From contig CAWJDQ010000004.1 of the NCBI GenBank assembly GCA_963841695.1, forward strand, positions 496,001 through 560,000: 64,000 bases of DNA, in the 5' to 3' direction. Below, one piece after another: positions 7,750 through 16,338 of the stretch. Under the pieces are notes generated by a model. It was not told the origin of the DNA. It did not search any database and saw nothing but the letters and a program-made list of their open reading frames with translations. The number at the start of each line of letters is the position of its first letter. Position 1 is the first letter of the stretch. A program made the position numbers and the translations under genes. The stretch is from RYN-230 sp963841695. Its GTDB lineage: Bacteria; Actinomycetota; Actinomycetes; Streptosporangiales; Streptosporangiaceae.

Positions 7750-8718
7750 ATGGACACCGCGTTCGCCCGCAACGGCGAGGTCGAGATCGCCTACGAGACG
7801 TTTGGCCTCCCAGGCGCGGAGCCGCTGCTGCTGCTGAGCGGCCTGGACTACCAGATGGTGTGGTGGCCCGAGGCGCTGTGCACCGCGCTGGCTGGGCTCG
7901 GTTTCCACGTCGCGCGCTTCGACTACCGTGACAGCGGCCTATCGACCCACGTCAGCGCGCACCTGGGCGGCGGCCCGTGGAGAGCGCTACTGGCCGGCGC
8001 CCGACGACCGCCCTACCGCGGTCAGGACATGGTTCAGGACATCCTGGCCGTGATGGACGCGCTCGGCTGGGACAGCGCGCACCTGCTGGGAGTGTCCATG
8101 GGTGCGGGCATGGCGCAACTGACCGCCATGCTCTACCCCGGCCGGGTCCGCACCCTGACGCTCGTCTCGGGCGTGCCCATGGGCGGCAACCCGCTGCGCA
8201 TGCTGCCCTACCTGCATCTGGGCGCGTTCGCCAGACTCGCCGCCCGCCGCTACGGCTCCGGGCGGGCGGAGCAGGAACGGATGCTCGTCAACGTGCTGCG
8301 CGCCACCTGCACCACCGCCTGCCCGCTGGACGAGGACTGGGCGCGGCGTACCGCAGCGGAGTCCTATGACCGGCACCCGCCAGACCCGGGCGCCCGCCAG
8401 CGCCAGTTGGCCGCCGGGCGCGCGACGAAAACCCCCCGAGGCGCCCTTGCGCAGATCTCCGCGCCAACCCTGGTGATCCACGGCGAGGCCGACCCGCTGG
8501 TCCGCCCGGCCGCCTCCCGCGCGCTGGCCCGTTCGATCCCCGGCGCCCGCCTCGTGACCTACCCCGGCATGGGCCACGGCCTGCCCCCGGCACTCTGGCC
8601 CCCGATCCTCGACGAGATCGCCGCGCTGACCGGGCCGGAGGGACGCGATGCGCGGTCCCGTCGGGCTGGTACGGAATACAGCCACCCGCCCGGGCGCGAG
8701 ATGGGGGCAGGTGCGTGA
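7750..8718 (+). CDS. Alpha/beta hydrolase
   Basis: About 322 residues. The nucleophile elbow is GVSMG (LLGVSMGAGMAQ). The acid is in HGEADPLV and the histidine in YPGMGHGLP, giving an ordered Ser-Asp-His triad. The oxyanion region is LLLSGLDYQMVWWPE, and RFDYRDSGLS is a conserved strand-loop of the aclacinomycin methylesterase (RdmC)-like branch. ATG 7750 is chosen because AAAAGGAGG lies about 10 bases upstream; ATG 7726 is an alternative. Substrate unknown. It is controlled, by position, by the divergent TetR gene. Confidence 0.8.
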   Translation: MDTAFARNGEVEIAYETFGLPGAEPLLLLSGLDYQMVWWPEALCTALAGLGFHVARFDYRDSGLSTHVSAHLGGGPWRALLAGARRPPYRGQDMVQDILAVMDALGWDSAHLLGVSMGAGMAQLTAMLYPGRVRTLTLVSGVPMGGNPLRMLPYLHLGAFARLAARRYGSGRAEQERMLVNVLRATCTTACPLDEDWARRTAAESYDRHPPDPGARQRQLAAGRATKTPRGALAQISAPTLVIHGEADPLVRPAASRALARSIPGARLVTYPGMGHGLPPALWPPILDEIAALTGPEGRDARSRRAGTEYSHPPGREMGAGA

Positions 8719-9168
8719 CTGCTGGTACACCGAGTGCGTCGACACGACCCTGACCCGCCTGCAGTCGCAGACCTCCGCCTGCATCGCCCTGCTCGACATC
8801 CCCATGATCGGCGAGGGCCTCGGCAGCCAGATAAATCGCCGCGTGGACGTGTACAACCAGGCACTGCGCCGCGTCGCGGCCGTGCACGCGGTGGAGTGCC
8901 TCCCGTTGCACGACCGCCTCGCGAGCCTCCTGCCCGGCGCGCATACCCCCCCGCCATACCGGGGACGCGTGGGCCTGATGATCCCGGCCAGCCTGAGCCA
9001 TACATCCTGCACCGTTCCTGGGACCGGATCTCGGCCGCCCACGGCCTCACCGCCCTGACTGACCACGTCCACCTGAACGACCGCGCGGCCGCCGTCGCGG
9101 CCGAACTGGTCTCGGACTTCATCACGGCCCAGCCGCGGGACGCGCCCGCGCGGCGCCGGGCGGGCTGA
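8711..9168 (+). pseudogene. SGNH/GDSL hydrolase remnant
   Basis: This has the C-terminal half of an SGNH hydrolase. IALLDIPMIGEGLGSQ and VDVYNQALRRVAAVHAV lie in the first frame. After a frame change near 8995, RISAAHGL and LTDHVHLNDRAAAVAAELV appear; the latter carries the catalytic Asp-x-x-His. The N-terminal GDS block with the nucleophilic serine is absent, because the preceding hydrolase gene ends within the first bases. Restoring one C in the run near 8995 joins the two frames, but the missing serine block means it would still be inactive as a hydrolase. Confidence 0.65.
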
Positions 9169-9313
9169 GCAGCCTTCATTTCCCTCAGGTAACTGGGATA
9201 CCGTCTAAAGAAAGGGCCATGAACGCGACCATGCGCCGAGCATGGGCGCCACCGGCGAGGGCCGGCGGAGACCCGGTGCCGTCATGAGCGGGCCGGTCAA
9301 GGAGGAGTGCAGC

Positions 9314-10462
9314 GTGCGTGATGCGGTGATCGTGGAGGCGGTCCGGACGCCGGTCGGGAAGCGGAACGGCGGGCTGTCCGGGGTCCATCCGGTGTCGCTG
9401 TCCGCCCACGTGCTGAGGTCCCTGGCCGGAAGGTCCGGGATCGACCCCGCCGTGGTCGACGACGTGATCTGGGGCTGCGTCGGCCAGGTGGGCGAGCAGA
9501 CCTTCGACATCGGCCGGAACGCCGTGCTGGCCGCCGGCTGGCCGGAGACCGTGACCGGGGTGTCCGTGGACCGCCAGTGCGGCTCCTCCCAGCAGTCCGT
9601 GCACTTCGCGGCGGCCGGCCTGATCGCGGGCCAGTACGACGTGGTCGTGGCGGGCGGCGTGGAGTCCATGTCCCGGGTGCCGATGGGCGCTTCCATCCAG
9701 GGCGCGAACCCGTTCGGCCCGGAGTTCATGGAGCGGTACGACGGGGCCATCCCCAACCAGGGCGTCGGCGCCGAGATGATCGCCGAGCGCTGGGGCCTGT
9801 CCCGGACCCAGGTCGACGAGTACTCGGTCGGCTCGCACGAGAAGGCGGCCGCTGCCCAGGACGCGGGCCGGTTCGAGGGCCAGATCGCGCCGATCACGAA
9901 CGACCAGGGCGTGCTGATCAGCGCGGACGAGGGCATCCGGCGCGGCACCACGGTCGACGTGCTGGCCGGGCTGAAGACGGTGTTCAAGCCGGAGGGCGGC
10001 GTGATCACGGCCGGCAACTCCTCGCAGATCTCGGACGGCTCGGCCGCGCTGCTGATGACCACCAGCGAGAAGGCCCGTGAGCTGGGGCTGGCCCCCATCG
10101 CCCGGGTGCACACGGCCGTGCTGGCCGGCGCCGACCCGATCATCATGCTGACCGCACCCATCCCGGCCACCCAGAAGGCGCTGGCCCGCAGCGGGCTGAG
10201 CCTGGACGAGATCGGCGCCTTCGAGGTCAACGAGGCGTTCGCGCCGGTGCCGCTGGCCTGGCTGGCCGACCTGGGCGCCGACGCGAAGGCGCTGAACCCC
10301 AACGGCGGGGCGATCGCCCTGGGCCACCCGCTCGGCGGGTCCGGGGCGCGGCTGATGACCACGCTCGTGCATCACATGCGCGACCACGGGATCCGCTACG
10401 GCCTGCAGACCATGTGCGAGGGCGGCGGCCAGGCCAACGCCACCATCCTCGAACTCCTCTGA
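9314..10462 (+). CDS. Acetyl-CoA acetyltransferase (thiolase, FadA type)
   Basis: A 382-residue thiolase catalysing CoA-dependent cleavage or condensation of acyl-CoAs. The acylated cysteine is in VDRQCGSSQQ. The other motifs are NEAFAPVPLAW, NPNGGAIALGHPLGGSGAR with the catalytic His, and the C-terminal cysteine in MCEGGGQAN. The start is GTG 9314: AAGGAGGA lies 7 bases before it and the protein begins at the family start RDAVIVEAVRTPVG. Upstream in-frame codons are not conserved-looking. It stands alone, with no acyl-CoA dehydrogenase beside it, and ends at a strong hairpin. Confidence 0.9.
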   Translation: MRDAVIVEAVRTPVGKRNGGLSGVHPVSLSAHVLRSLAGRSGIDPAVVDDVIWGCVGQVGEQTFDIGRNAVLAAGWPETVTGVSVDRQCGSSQQSVHFAAAGLIAGQYDVVVAGGVESMSRVPMGASIQGANPFGPEFMERYDGAIPNQGVGAEMIAERWGLSRTQVDEYSVGSHEKAAAAQDAGRFEGQIAPITNDQGVLISADEGIRRGTTVDVLAGLKTVFKPEGGVITAGNSSQISDGSAALLMTTSEKARELGLAPIARVHTAVLAGADPIIMLTAPIPATQKALARSGLSLDEIGAFEVNEAFAPVPLAWLADLGADAKALNPNGGAIALGHPLGGSGARLMTTLVHHMRDHGIRYGLQTMCEGGGQANATILELL

Positions 10463-10551
10463 CCAGGTAACCCGGGCCCGCGGGCCCGGCCGGGAAAAGT
10501 CAAAAGCCAACTTCTCCGCAACGAACACCGCTCTCGGTGCCGCTGCCGTCC

Positions 10552-10586
10552 CGCTGTCCCGGGCAGCCTGCCTGCCCGGGACAGCG
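10552..10586 (+). terminator. Strong hairpin after the thiolase gene
   Basis: A perfect 15-bp stem, left arm CGCTGTCCCGGGCAG (10552-10566), loop CCTGC, right arm 10572-10586. There is no T-run afterwards, as is common for actinobacterial terminators. It sits about 90 bp past the thiolase stop and before the next promoter. Confidence 0.7.
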
Positions 10587-10633
10587 CGTTTCCGCGTGCG
10601 GCACATAAGCCCGCATACCGCCGTGGCCGCGCG

Positions 10634-10662
10634 TTAACAGAAACATAAGCGTTTGATATAAG
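10634..10662 (+). promoter_or_regulatory. Leaderless promoter of the MarR/MFS operon
   Basis: TTAACA (10634-10639), a 17-bp spacer and TATAAG (10657-10662) form a near-consensus promoter. The ATG of the MarR gene starts 6 bases after the -10 and has no Shine-Dalgarno sequence. The spacer is AT-rich relative to its surroundings and holds an AAAC-N6-GTTT dyad that could be a MarR site. Confidence 0.65.
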
Positions 10663-10668
10663 TAACCT

Positions 10669-11124
10669 ATGGATCAATCGGAGGCCCTGGCCGCCGGGGT
10701 GGCCGCCGGGCTGGAGCGGCTGATCGGGCTGTTCCGCTGGCTGAGCCCGCCGAGCGGGCTCTCGCTCACCGCGGCGGCCACGCTGGCCACGCTGGAGCGG
10801 GGCGGGCCGCGCCGGCTGACCGCGCTGGCGGCCCGGGAAGGCGTGACCCAGCCGGCCATGACCCAGCTCGTCGCCCGGCTGCAGGACGCGGGCCTGGTGG
10901 AACGCGTGCCTGATCCCGCGGACGGGCGGGTGGTCCAGGTCCGGATCACCGCGGACGGGCAGGCCATGCTGGCCGGCCGCCGCGCGGTCCGGGCCGAGCG
11001 GATCGCCGGCCTGCTGGCCCGGCTCAGCCCGGGCGAGCAGGCGGCCCTCGCCGCGGCCCTGCCGGCCATGGAGGCCCTGGCCAACGCGCAGCGGGATGAC
11101 CCGCTCGTGGGGCAGCCGGGATGA
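10669..11124 (+). CDS. MarR-family regulator
   Basis: A 151-residue winged-helix regulator with LTAAATLATLERGG, the recognition helix VTQPAMTQLVARLQDAG and the wing VPDPADGRVVQVRIT (DxRxxx type). It is transcribed with the MFS-Usp gene that starts 82 bases after its stop, so it probably controls that exporter in response to a small aromatic or drug-like ligand. This is the usual MarR-MFS arrangement; the ligand is unknown. Its promoter appears leaderless. Confidence 0.87.
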   Translation: MDQSEALAAGVAAGLERLIGLFRWLSPPSGLSLTAAATLATLERGGPRRLTALAAREGVTQPAMTQLVARLQDAGLVERVPDPADGRVVQVRITADGQAMLAGRRAVRAERIAGLLARLSPGEQAALAAALPAMEALANAQRDDPLVGQPG

Positions 11125-11206
11125 CCGCGGCCATCCTGCTGGCCATGACCGCCCCCCGGGACCGGCGGGTCCCGGCGATTCGCACCTTCCGGAACGGAGT
11201 ACTGGG

Positions 11207-13021
11207 ATGAGCGGGACACCCGCAGCCGGCGCTGCGAGCCCCTTCAAGCAGCCGAAGGCGGTCTTCGCCGTCGCGTTCGCCTGCGTCGTGTCGTTCATGG
11301 GCATCGGCCTGGTCGATCCGATCCTGCCCGCCATCTCGCACGAGCTGCACGCCTCGCCCAGCCAGGTGACGCTGCTGTTCACCAGCTACCTGGTGGTGAC
11401 GGCGGTCGCCATGCTGATCACCAACTGGGTGTCCAGCCGGATCGGCGCCAAGAAGACGCTGATCGCCGGGCTGGCCCTGATCGTGGTGTTCAGCGCGGCG
11501 GCCGGCGCGTCACCCAGCATCGGCGCCATCATCGGCTTCCGGGCGGGCTGGGGCGTCGGCAACGCGCTGTTCATCGCCACCTCGCTGGCGGTCATCGTCG
11601 CCTCGGCGAGCGGCGGGTTCGCGGGCGCGATCGTGCTCTACGAGACGGCGCTGGGCGTGGGCATCGCGATGGGCCCGCTGCTCGGCGGGATCCTGGGTGA
11701 GATCAGCTGGCGGGGCCCGTTCTTCGGTGTCTCGGCCCTGATGGCCATCGCGCTGATCGCCACCGTCGTCCTGGTCGAGAAGACACCGAAGCCAGCCCGC
11801 AAGACCAGCCTCTCCGAGCCGCTCCGCGCGCTGCGCCACCGCGGGCTGCTCACGATGGCGCTGACCGCGCTCTGCTACAACTGGGGCTTCTTCACGGTGC
11901 TCGGCTACGCGCCGTTCCCGATGAACCTGAGCCCGATCAAGCTCGGGCTGGTCTTCACCGGCTGGGGGATCATGGTCGCCCTGTTTGCCGTGTTCGGCGC
12001 GCCCCGCCTGCAGGGGCGCTTCGGCATCGCCCGGACGATGTACGTCAACCTGGCCGCGTTCGCGGTGGTCATCCTGGCCATCGCGATCTGGACGACCGAC
12101 CGCGCGGTGCTGATCCCGGCCGTGATCGTGTCCGGCATTTTCATCGGCATCAACAACACGGTCACCACCCAGGCGGTGATGACCGTCGCGCCGGTCGAGC
12201 GCCCGGTCGCCTCGGCGGCCTACAGCTTCGTCCGGTTCATCGGCGGTGGCCTGGCGCCCTACGCCGCCGGCCGGCTGGTCATCGCGTTCGACATCCACGT
12301 GCCGTTCTACATCGCGTCCGGCGCGGTCGTGGGGGGCATCGTCATCCTGTCCACCGCCCACCGCCTGCTCGGTGACGCCGAGCGGGTGCAGGCCGAGCAG
12401 ATCGCGGCCAGTGCGGGGGCGGCCCGCCCGGGCGCCGCGGCCCCGGGCCGGCCGGCCACCGCGCTGATCCCGGTCGGGGGCACGGCGCCGCAGCCTGGCC
12501 AGCGGCCCGGCCAGGGCGTCGTCCTGGCTGCGATCGACCAGTCCCCGCTGGCCGGCCTGGTCACCGAGGCCGCGGCCCGGCTGGCCCAGGCCGAGGGGCA
12601 GGTCGTGCACGTGGTGCACGCCCGGGAGGGGATCACCGCGGGGGACGCCGGTATCGAGGCCGAGGGCCTGGACGCCGCGCGGGACCTGGTCCGCGCGCAC
12701 CTGGACCGGCTGGCGGCGCAGCACGTGCCGGCCGAGGGCCAGCTGCTGCTGCACGCGGCCGATCACGGCGCCGCAGGGCGGCTCATCGCGGAGTACGCGA
12801 CCAGCATCCGGGCCAGCACCATCGTGGTCGGCGCGCCGACGCACGGCGGCCTGCCCGCGCTGATGGACGCCAGCGCCAGCCGGGAACTGTGGCGGCACGC
12901 GCACAGCAACATCCTGATCATCAACCCGGCCGCGCCGCCCGGCCCGGTCACCGCCGACGGCTCGGCCCCGGTGGCCGTGGCCCAGGGCAGCGGGCCTGCT
13001 GGCGACGCTGGCCCGCCGTAG
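11207..13021 (+). CDS. MFS exporter with C-terminal universal-stress-protein domain
   Basis: A 604-residue membrane protein. Residues about 15-400 form a 12-helix major facilitator: FAVAFACVVSFMGIGLVDP opens helix 1, with SRIGAKKTLIAGLALIVV at the loop 2-3 motif A position and YETALGVGIAMGPLLGG resembling the drug-exporter motif C. After an Ala/Pro/Gly linker (about 415-440), residues 445-595 form a Usp domain beginning VVLAAIDQSPLAGLV and ending STIVVGAPTHGG and HSNILII, with a GxxxxG-type ATP-binding pattern. ATG 11207 is supported by ACGGAG 7 bases upstream. Likely a drug or metabolite exporter under the upstream MarR. Confidence 0.85.
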   Translation: MSGTPAAGAASPFKQPKAVFAVAFACVVSFMGIGLVDPILPAISHELHASPSQVTLLFTSYLVVTAVAMLITNWVSSRIGAKKTLIAGLALIVVFSAAAGASPSIGAIIGFRAGWGVGNALFIATSLAVIVASASGGFAGAIVLYETALGVGIAMGPLLGGILGEISWRGPFFGVSALMAIALIATVVLVEKTPKPARKTSLSEPLRALRHRGLLTMALTALCYNWGFFTVLGYAPFPMNLSPIKLGLVFTGWGIMVALFAVFGAPRLQGRFGIARTMYVNLAAFAVVILAIAIWTTDRAVLIPAVIVSGIFIGINNTVTTQAVMTVAPVERPVASAAYSFVRFIGGGLAPYAAGRLVIAFDIHVPFYIASGAVVGGIVILSTAHRLLGDAERVQAEQIAASAGAARPGAAAPGRPATALIPVGGTAPQPGQRPGQGVVLAAIDQSPLAGLVTEAAARLAQAEGQVVHVVHAREGITAGDAGIEAEGLDAARDLVRAHLDRLAAQHVPAEGQLLLHAADHGAAGRLIAEYATSIRASTIVVGAPTHGGLPALMDASASRELWRHAHSNILIINPAAPPGPVTADGSAPVAVAQGSGPAGDAGPP

Positions 13022-13063
13022 CCGCCCGCGGGGCTGGTCCCGTGGTTCAGAGGGGCCCGTGGT

Positions 13064-13582
13064 TCAGAGGGAAAAGACCAGGCAGTTGCTGCTGGCGGTG
13101 GCGACGAGGCGCCCGGCACCGTCGTGGATCTCGGCGCCGGCCAGCGCGACCCGCCGGCCGGGCTTGGTCACCCGGCCGACGGCCACCAGGGGGCCGCTGT
13201 CCACCGTGACCGGGCGCAGGTAGTTCACGGTGATGTCGATCGAGGTGTAGCCGATCCCGGCGTCGAGGGTGGTGTGCACGGCGCAGCCCGCGACGGAGTC
13301 GGCGAGCGTGCAGACCAGCCCGCCGTGGACCACGCCGATCGGGTTGTACGCGGACTCATCCGGGACGCACTCGAACTGGGCCAGGCCCCGCTCGACCCGG
13401 GTCGGGAACATGCCGAAGAGCATGGCGATGGGCGGCGGCGGGATCTTCCCGTCCGCGAGGGCCTGCATGAACTCGAGCCCGGAGCGCCCCGCGGCCTGGG
13501 CCGCGGTCAGCGCCGGGTCCCACCACTGCACGGCCCGGCTGCGGGCCGGGCCCCAATCCGGCTGTGGTTCAGGGGTATGCAC
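13064..13582 (-). CDS. PaaI-type hotdog thioesterase
   Basis: A 172-residue hotdog protein hydrolysing acyl- or aryl-CoA thioesters. The catalytic loop YNPIGVVHGGLVCTLADS contains the HGG signature followed by the helix, with GYTSIDITVNYLRPV and the core strand VALAGAEIHDGAGRLVA. The N-terminal 60 residues are an extra helical part (GRSGLEFMQALADGKIPPPP) seen in the PaaI subgroup with DUF4442-like extensions. The start is GTG 13582, with AGGAGG 5 bases away. It is divergent from a MerR gene; two 19-bp palindromes lie over its promoter. Confidence 0.85.
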   Translation of the reverse strand: MHTPEPQPDWGPARSRAVQWWDPALTAAQAAGRSGLEFMQALADGKIPPPPIAMLFGMFPTRVERGLAQFECVPDESAYNPIGVVHGGLVCTLADSVAGCAVHTTLDAGIGYTSIDITVNYLRPVTVDSGPLVAVGRVTKPGRRVALAGAEIHDGAGRLVATASSNCLVFSL

Positions 13583-13593
13583 GGGCTCCTCCT

Positions 13594-13653
13594 GGGTCCA
13601 GAATCTGGACCCACTATAGGGTTCCGTCCCCGGTAGGTCCAGATTCCGGACCC
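13594..13653. promoter_or_regulatory. Paired 19-bp palindromic operators between thioesterase and MerR genes
   Basis: Site 1, GGGTCCAGA-A-TCTGGACCC (13594-13612), is a perfect inverted repeat. Site 2 (13635-13653) is the same motif with two changes. Centres are 41 bp apart, nearly four helical turns. On the minus strand TATAGT (13618-13613) and TGGACC (13641-13636) with a 17-bp spacer form a plausible thioesterase promoter, so site 2 covers the -35 and site 1 the start region. The binding protein may be the adjacent MerR regulator, but the single-base centre and spacing are not typical for MerR. Confidence 0.65.
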
Positions 13654-13753
13654 AGGCGAGCCGGACCGGGGATGCCCTCCGGTTGACCTTGACCTTGGGG
13701 GAAGCCGCACAGTGGTGACGACCGGGCGACCGCCCGGATCGAGGGAGCCGTCC

Positions 13754-14584
13754 ATGGACCTGATGGGCATCGGCGAGTTCGCCCGGCTGTCCCGGCTGTC
13801 GCCGAAGGCGCTGCGCCTGTACGACGAGCTCGGGCTGCTGCCGCCCGCCCGGGTCGACCCGGGCTCCGGCTACCGCTGGTACGCCCCCGGTCAGCTGGAC
13901 CGGGCTCGCCTGGTCGCGTCGCTGCGCCAGATCGGCGTTCCGCTGGCGCAGATCACGGTGATCCTGGGCCTGGAGGCACCGGCCGCCGCGGAGCAGGTCG
14001 CTGGCTACTGGTCCGGGGCCGAGGCCCGGCATGCAGGCCGCCGCGAGCTGGCCGGCTACCTCGTTGACCGCCTGAACGGAAAGAGGTCCGCCATGTATGA
14101 GGTTGCCGTCCGCGATATTCCCGCCCGCAGCCTGCTCACCCTGCTGCGGCACGTGCACGCCGACGAGCAGATCCCGGTGGGGAGGGAGTTCCTGATCGGC
14201 CGGATGCGGGGCGGGTCGGTGCCCAGCCCGCAGGGGATCGGCGGGGCGCCCTTCGTGATCTACCACGGAGAGGTCACCGAGGACAGCGACGGCCCGGTCG
14301 AGTGGTGCTGGCCGCTGCCCGACGACCAGGCCGCCGCGATCGCGGCCAGGTTCCCTGACCTCACCCTGCGCACCGAGCCCGCGCACCAGGAGGCGTATAT
14401 CCACCTCGGGCCGGATCGCCCGGACGGCGCCCAGGGGCAGGTCGCCGGGGATGCCCTGTTCGGCTGGGTCCTCGAGCAGCACCGCAAGCCGGCCGGCGGC
14501 GCCCGGATGATCCTCATCCCCGGGACCGGCGACCCGTCGGCCGGCCGCGGCCCGGACTTCGACCTCGCCGTCGCGCTGCGCTGA
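13754..14584 (+). CDS. MerR-family regulator with GyrI-like effector domain
   Basis: A 276-residue activator-type regulator. The N-terminal winged helix is IGEFARLSRLSPKALRLYDE, followed by GYRWYAPGQLDRARLV, the BmrR/TipA-like branch. A coiled helix leads to a C-terminal GyrI-like ligand pocket (about residues 115-276) beginning YEVAVRDIPARSLLTL and containing FVIYHGEVTEDSDGPVEW. Such domains bind cationic or hydrophobic drugs. ATG 13754 is preferred with GAGGGAG 6 bases before. It is divergent to the hotdog thioesterase, its probable target. Confidence 0.87.
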   Translation: MDLMGIGEFARLSRLSPKALRLYDELGLLPPARVDPGSGYRWYAPGQLDRARLVASLRQIGVPLAQITVILGLEAPAAAEQVAGYWSGAEARHAGRRELAGYLVDRLNGKRSAMYEVAVRDIPARSLLTLLRHVHADEQIPVGREFLIGRMRGGSVPSPQGIGGAPFVIYHGEVTEDSDGPVEWCWPLPDDQAAAIAARFPDLTLRTEPAHQEAYIHLGPDRPDGAQGQVAGDALFGWVLEQHRKPAGGARMILIPGTGDPSAGRGPDFDLAVALR

Positions 14585-14637
14585 GCCCGCTGCCCGGCCG
14601 GCCGGGGGCCGTGACCGCCATGCCGGGAACTGGCTAC

Positions 14638-14976
14638 ATGACGGTCACGCTGCGAGTTCCCTACCATCGCGACGAGTACCGGCCCGATCTGGACTTCCCG
14701 CGTGCGGCCGACCAGAACCTCACCGCTGGCCTGCCACCGGGCGACAGCCGGGCACGGCTTGCGGTGCTGGTCGGCGCCCGGGACCTCGATCCGCCCGAGC
14801 TCGCCTACCTCGATAACGCGCTGATCAGCCGGGCCGACGTCGCGGAGCTGAATGCCGCCGGGCTGCCCGACGGGCCGCTGTACGTGCACCCCGACCTCGA
14901 TGTGATCGATCCGGATGCCGTCCCTGGCCTGCGGTACCCGGGCCCCCGGCGGCCAGCGGCCCTCGCCGCGGGCTGA
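14638..14976 (+). pseudogene. Arginase-family relic with internal deletion
   Basis: About 112 codons that match two separated parts of arginase-like hydrolases. The N-terminal part MTVTLRVPYHRDEYRPDLDF is joined near codon 40 directly to LVGARDLDPPELAYLDNAL and VHPDLDVIDPDAVPGLRYP, the last metal-binding DxD region. The middle of the fold, with the GDHS/GDC-like and DAHxD manganese motifs, is missing. The expected PGGL end is replaced by an early stop, although a related frame continues (GLTDLSQAARHQ-like) past it. It cannot form the binuclear manganese site and is judged non-functional. Confidence 0.65.
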
Positions 14977-15109
14977 CCGACCTCAGCCAGGCCGCCCGCC
15001 ATCAGGGGCAAGCGTTGCCTGCCACGGGACTCCTCCCGCCAGGAGGACTTCCTGATCCACGTCGTGTTCCACGAGCACCCGCGCACCCAGCGCTGGCTGG
15101 CAGAACGGG
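14977..15109. other. Gap with a possible coding scrap
   Basis: 133 bp without an intact gene. A plus-strand frame around 15025-15120 reads HVVFHEHPRTQRWLAERVSG with G/C third positions, which looks like the tail of a lost gene, but it has no start and runs into the convergent dehydrogenase-like gene. No terminator or promoter was recognised. Confidence 0.35.
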
Positions 15110-15745
15110 TCAGCGGGCGATACCGAGGTGGCGGTGGATGGTGGCCTGGTCCCCGAGGACGCCGAGCATGCACGCCGCGAGGTCGGCGCGGGACACCGTC
15201 AGGCCGCGGGGCAGGTTGCGGTCGATCGCGGTGCGATAGGTCCCGGAGGCCGGCTCACTGGTGAGCCGGGGTGGCCGCATGATCGTCCAGTCCAGCCCGC
15301 TCGCCCGGATCTCCTCCTCAGCGCCGCGCATATCGGCGGTCGCGTGCCGCAGCAACGTGCCGCGGAACACCGGCTTGACCAGGTAGCTCATGACCGGCCC
15401 TTCGCCCTCGTCGGTCACGATGGCCCCGCTGACCGTGACGAGACGGCGGGTCCCTTCCTTGCGCATGGCCTCGATCACGCTCCGGGTGCCGTCGCGCAGC
15501 ACGGTGGTGGGCCCGGTGCCGTGCGGCCCGAACGCGGCGAGTACCGCGTCAGCGCCCGCGACGGCCGGGCTGATCGCGGCCGGGTCCATCAGGTCGGCGG
15601 TGATGACCCGCAGCCCTGGCGACCCGGGCACGGACAGCCGGGCCGGGTCGCGGACCACGGCCGTGACGCGGTGCCCGGCGGTGAGGGCCTGCTCCGTGAG
15701 GGAGGTCCCGGTGGCGCCGGTCGCGCCGAGGATGGTGAGCTCCAT
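15110..15745 (-). CDS. NAD(P)H-binding protein, NmrA/atypical SDR family
   Basis: A 211-residue atypical short-chain dehydrogenase. MELTILGATGATGTSLTEQ carries the GxxGxxG nucleotide loop. VITADLMDPAAISPAVAGAD and TRRLVTVSGAI are typical NmrA-like strands, and SGLDWTIMRPPRL is the conserved C-terminal substrate segment. It lacks a clear YxxxK, as do many NAD(P)-binding sensors of this group. ATG 15745 is chosen because the nucleotide loop follows at once; in-frame codons upstream overlap the promoter region of the divergent MarR gene, its likely regulator. Confidence 0.82.
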   Translation of the reverse strand: MELTILGATGATGTSLTEQALTAGHRVTAVVRDPARLSVPGSPGLRVITADLMDPAAISPAVAGADAVLAAFGPHGTGPTTVLRDGTRSVIEAMRKEGTRRLVTVSGAIVTDEGEGPVMSYLVKPVFRGTLLRHATADMRGAEEEIRASGLDWTIMRPPRLTSEPASGTYRTAIDRNLPRGLTVSRADLAACMLGVLGDQATIHRHLGIAR

Positions 15746-15792
15746 GAGATACCTTGTCTCTTGTAGTCCGTACGATATGGAGCTCATACTAT

Positions 15793-16281
15793 ATGAAGTC
15801 AGTAAGAGATGGCCAGCGGGGGGCGGCGCGGCGCCGGCGGCTGGACCGGGAGCTGCGGGCGTCGCTGCGGGACGTGACCGTCCAGCTCTCCCTGCTCAAC
15901 CACCAGGTCCGGGGGCATCTGGAGCTCAAGGGGACCGACCTGGAGTGCCTCGACCTGGTCAGCCGGGAGGGCCCGCTCAGCCCCAGCGCGCTGGCCCGGC
16001 GGGCCGGGCTGCACCCGGCCACCCTGACCGGGATCCTGGACCGGCTGGAGCGGGGCGGCTGGATCGTCCGCGAGCGCGATCCGGGCGACCGGCGCGCGGT
16101 CCTGATCCGGGCCGAGCGCGCCCGCGGGGCGGAGGTGCTCCGCCTGTACGCCGGGATGAACAGCGCGATGGATGAGATCATCGGCGGGTACGACGAGGCG
16201 CAGCTGGAGCTCCTGGCCGGTTTCCTGCGCCGGACCGCCGAGGCGGGCCGGGTCGCCGCCGAGGAACTCGCGGGCGGCTGA
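15793..16281 (+). CDS. MarR-family regulator
   Basis: A 162-residue MarR protein. It contains LKGTDLECLDLVSREG, the recognition helix LHPATLTGILDRLERGG and the wing RERDPGDRRAVLIRAE. ATG 15793 is used: a region with an AT-rich stretch (TACTATATG) immediately precedes it, and the longer GTG/ATG options at 15754 add residues that overlap the divergent promoter. It is divergent by 47 bp from the NmrA-like gene; a shared short promoter with alternating ATG/CAT symmetry suggests mutual control. Confidence 0.83.
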   Translation: MKSVRDGQRGAARRRRLDRELRASLRDVTVQLSLLNHQVRGHLELKGTDLECLDLVSREGPLSPSALARRAGLHPATLTGILDRLERGGWIVRERDPGDRRAVLIRAERARGAEVLRLYAGMNSAMDEIIGGYDEAQLELLAGFLRRTAEAGRVAAEELAGG

Positions 16282-16338
16282 GCCGCCGCCGCACGTCACG
16301 GGGGCGCGGCGGCACCGCAGGCGTGGGAGGGTGGCCTG

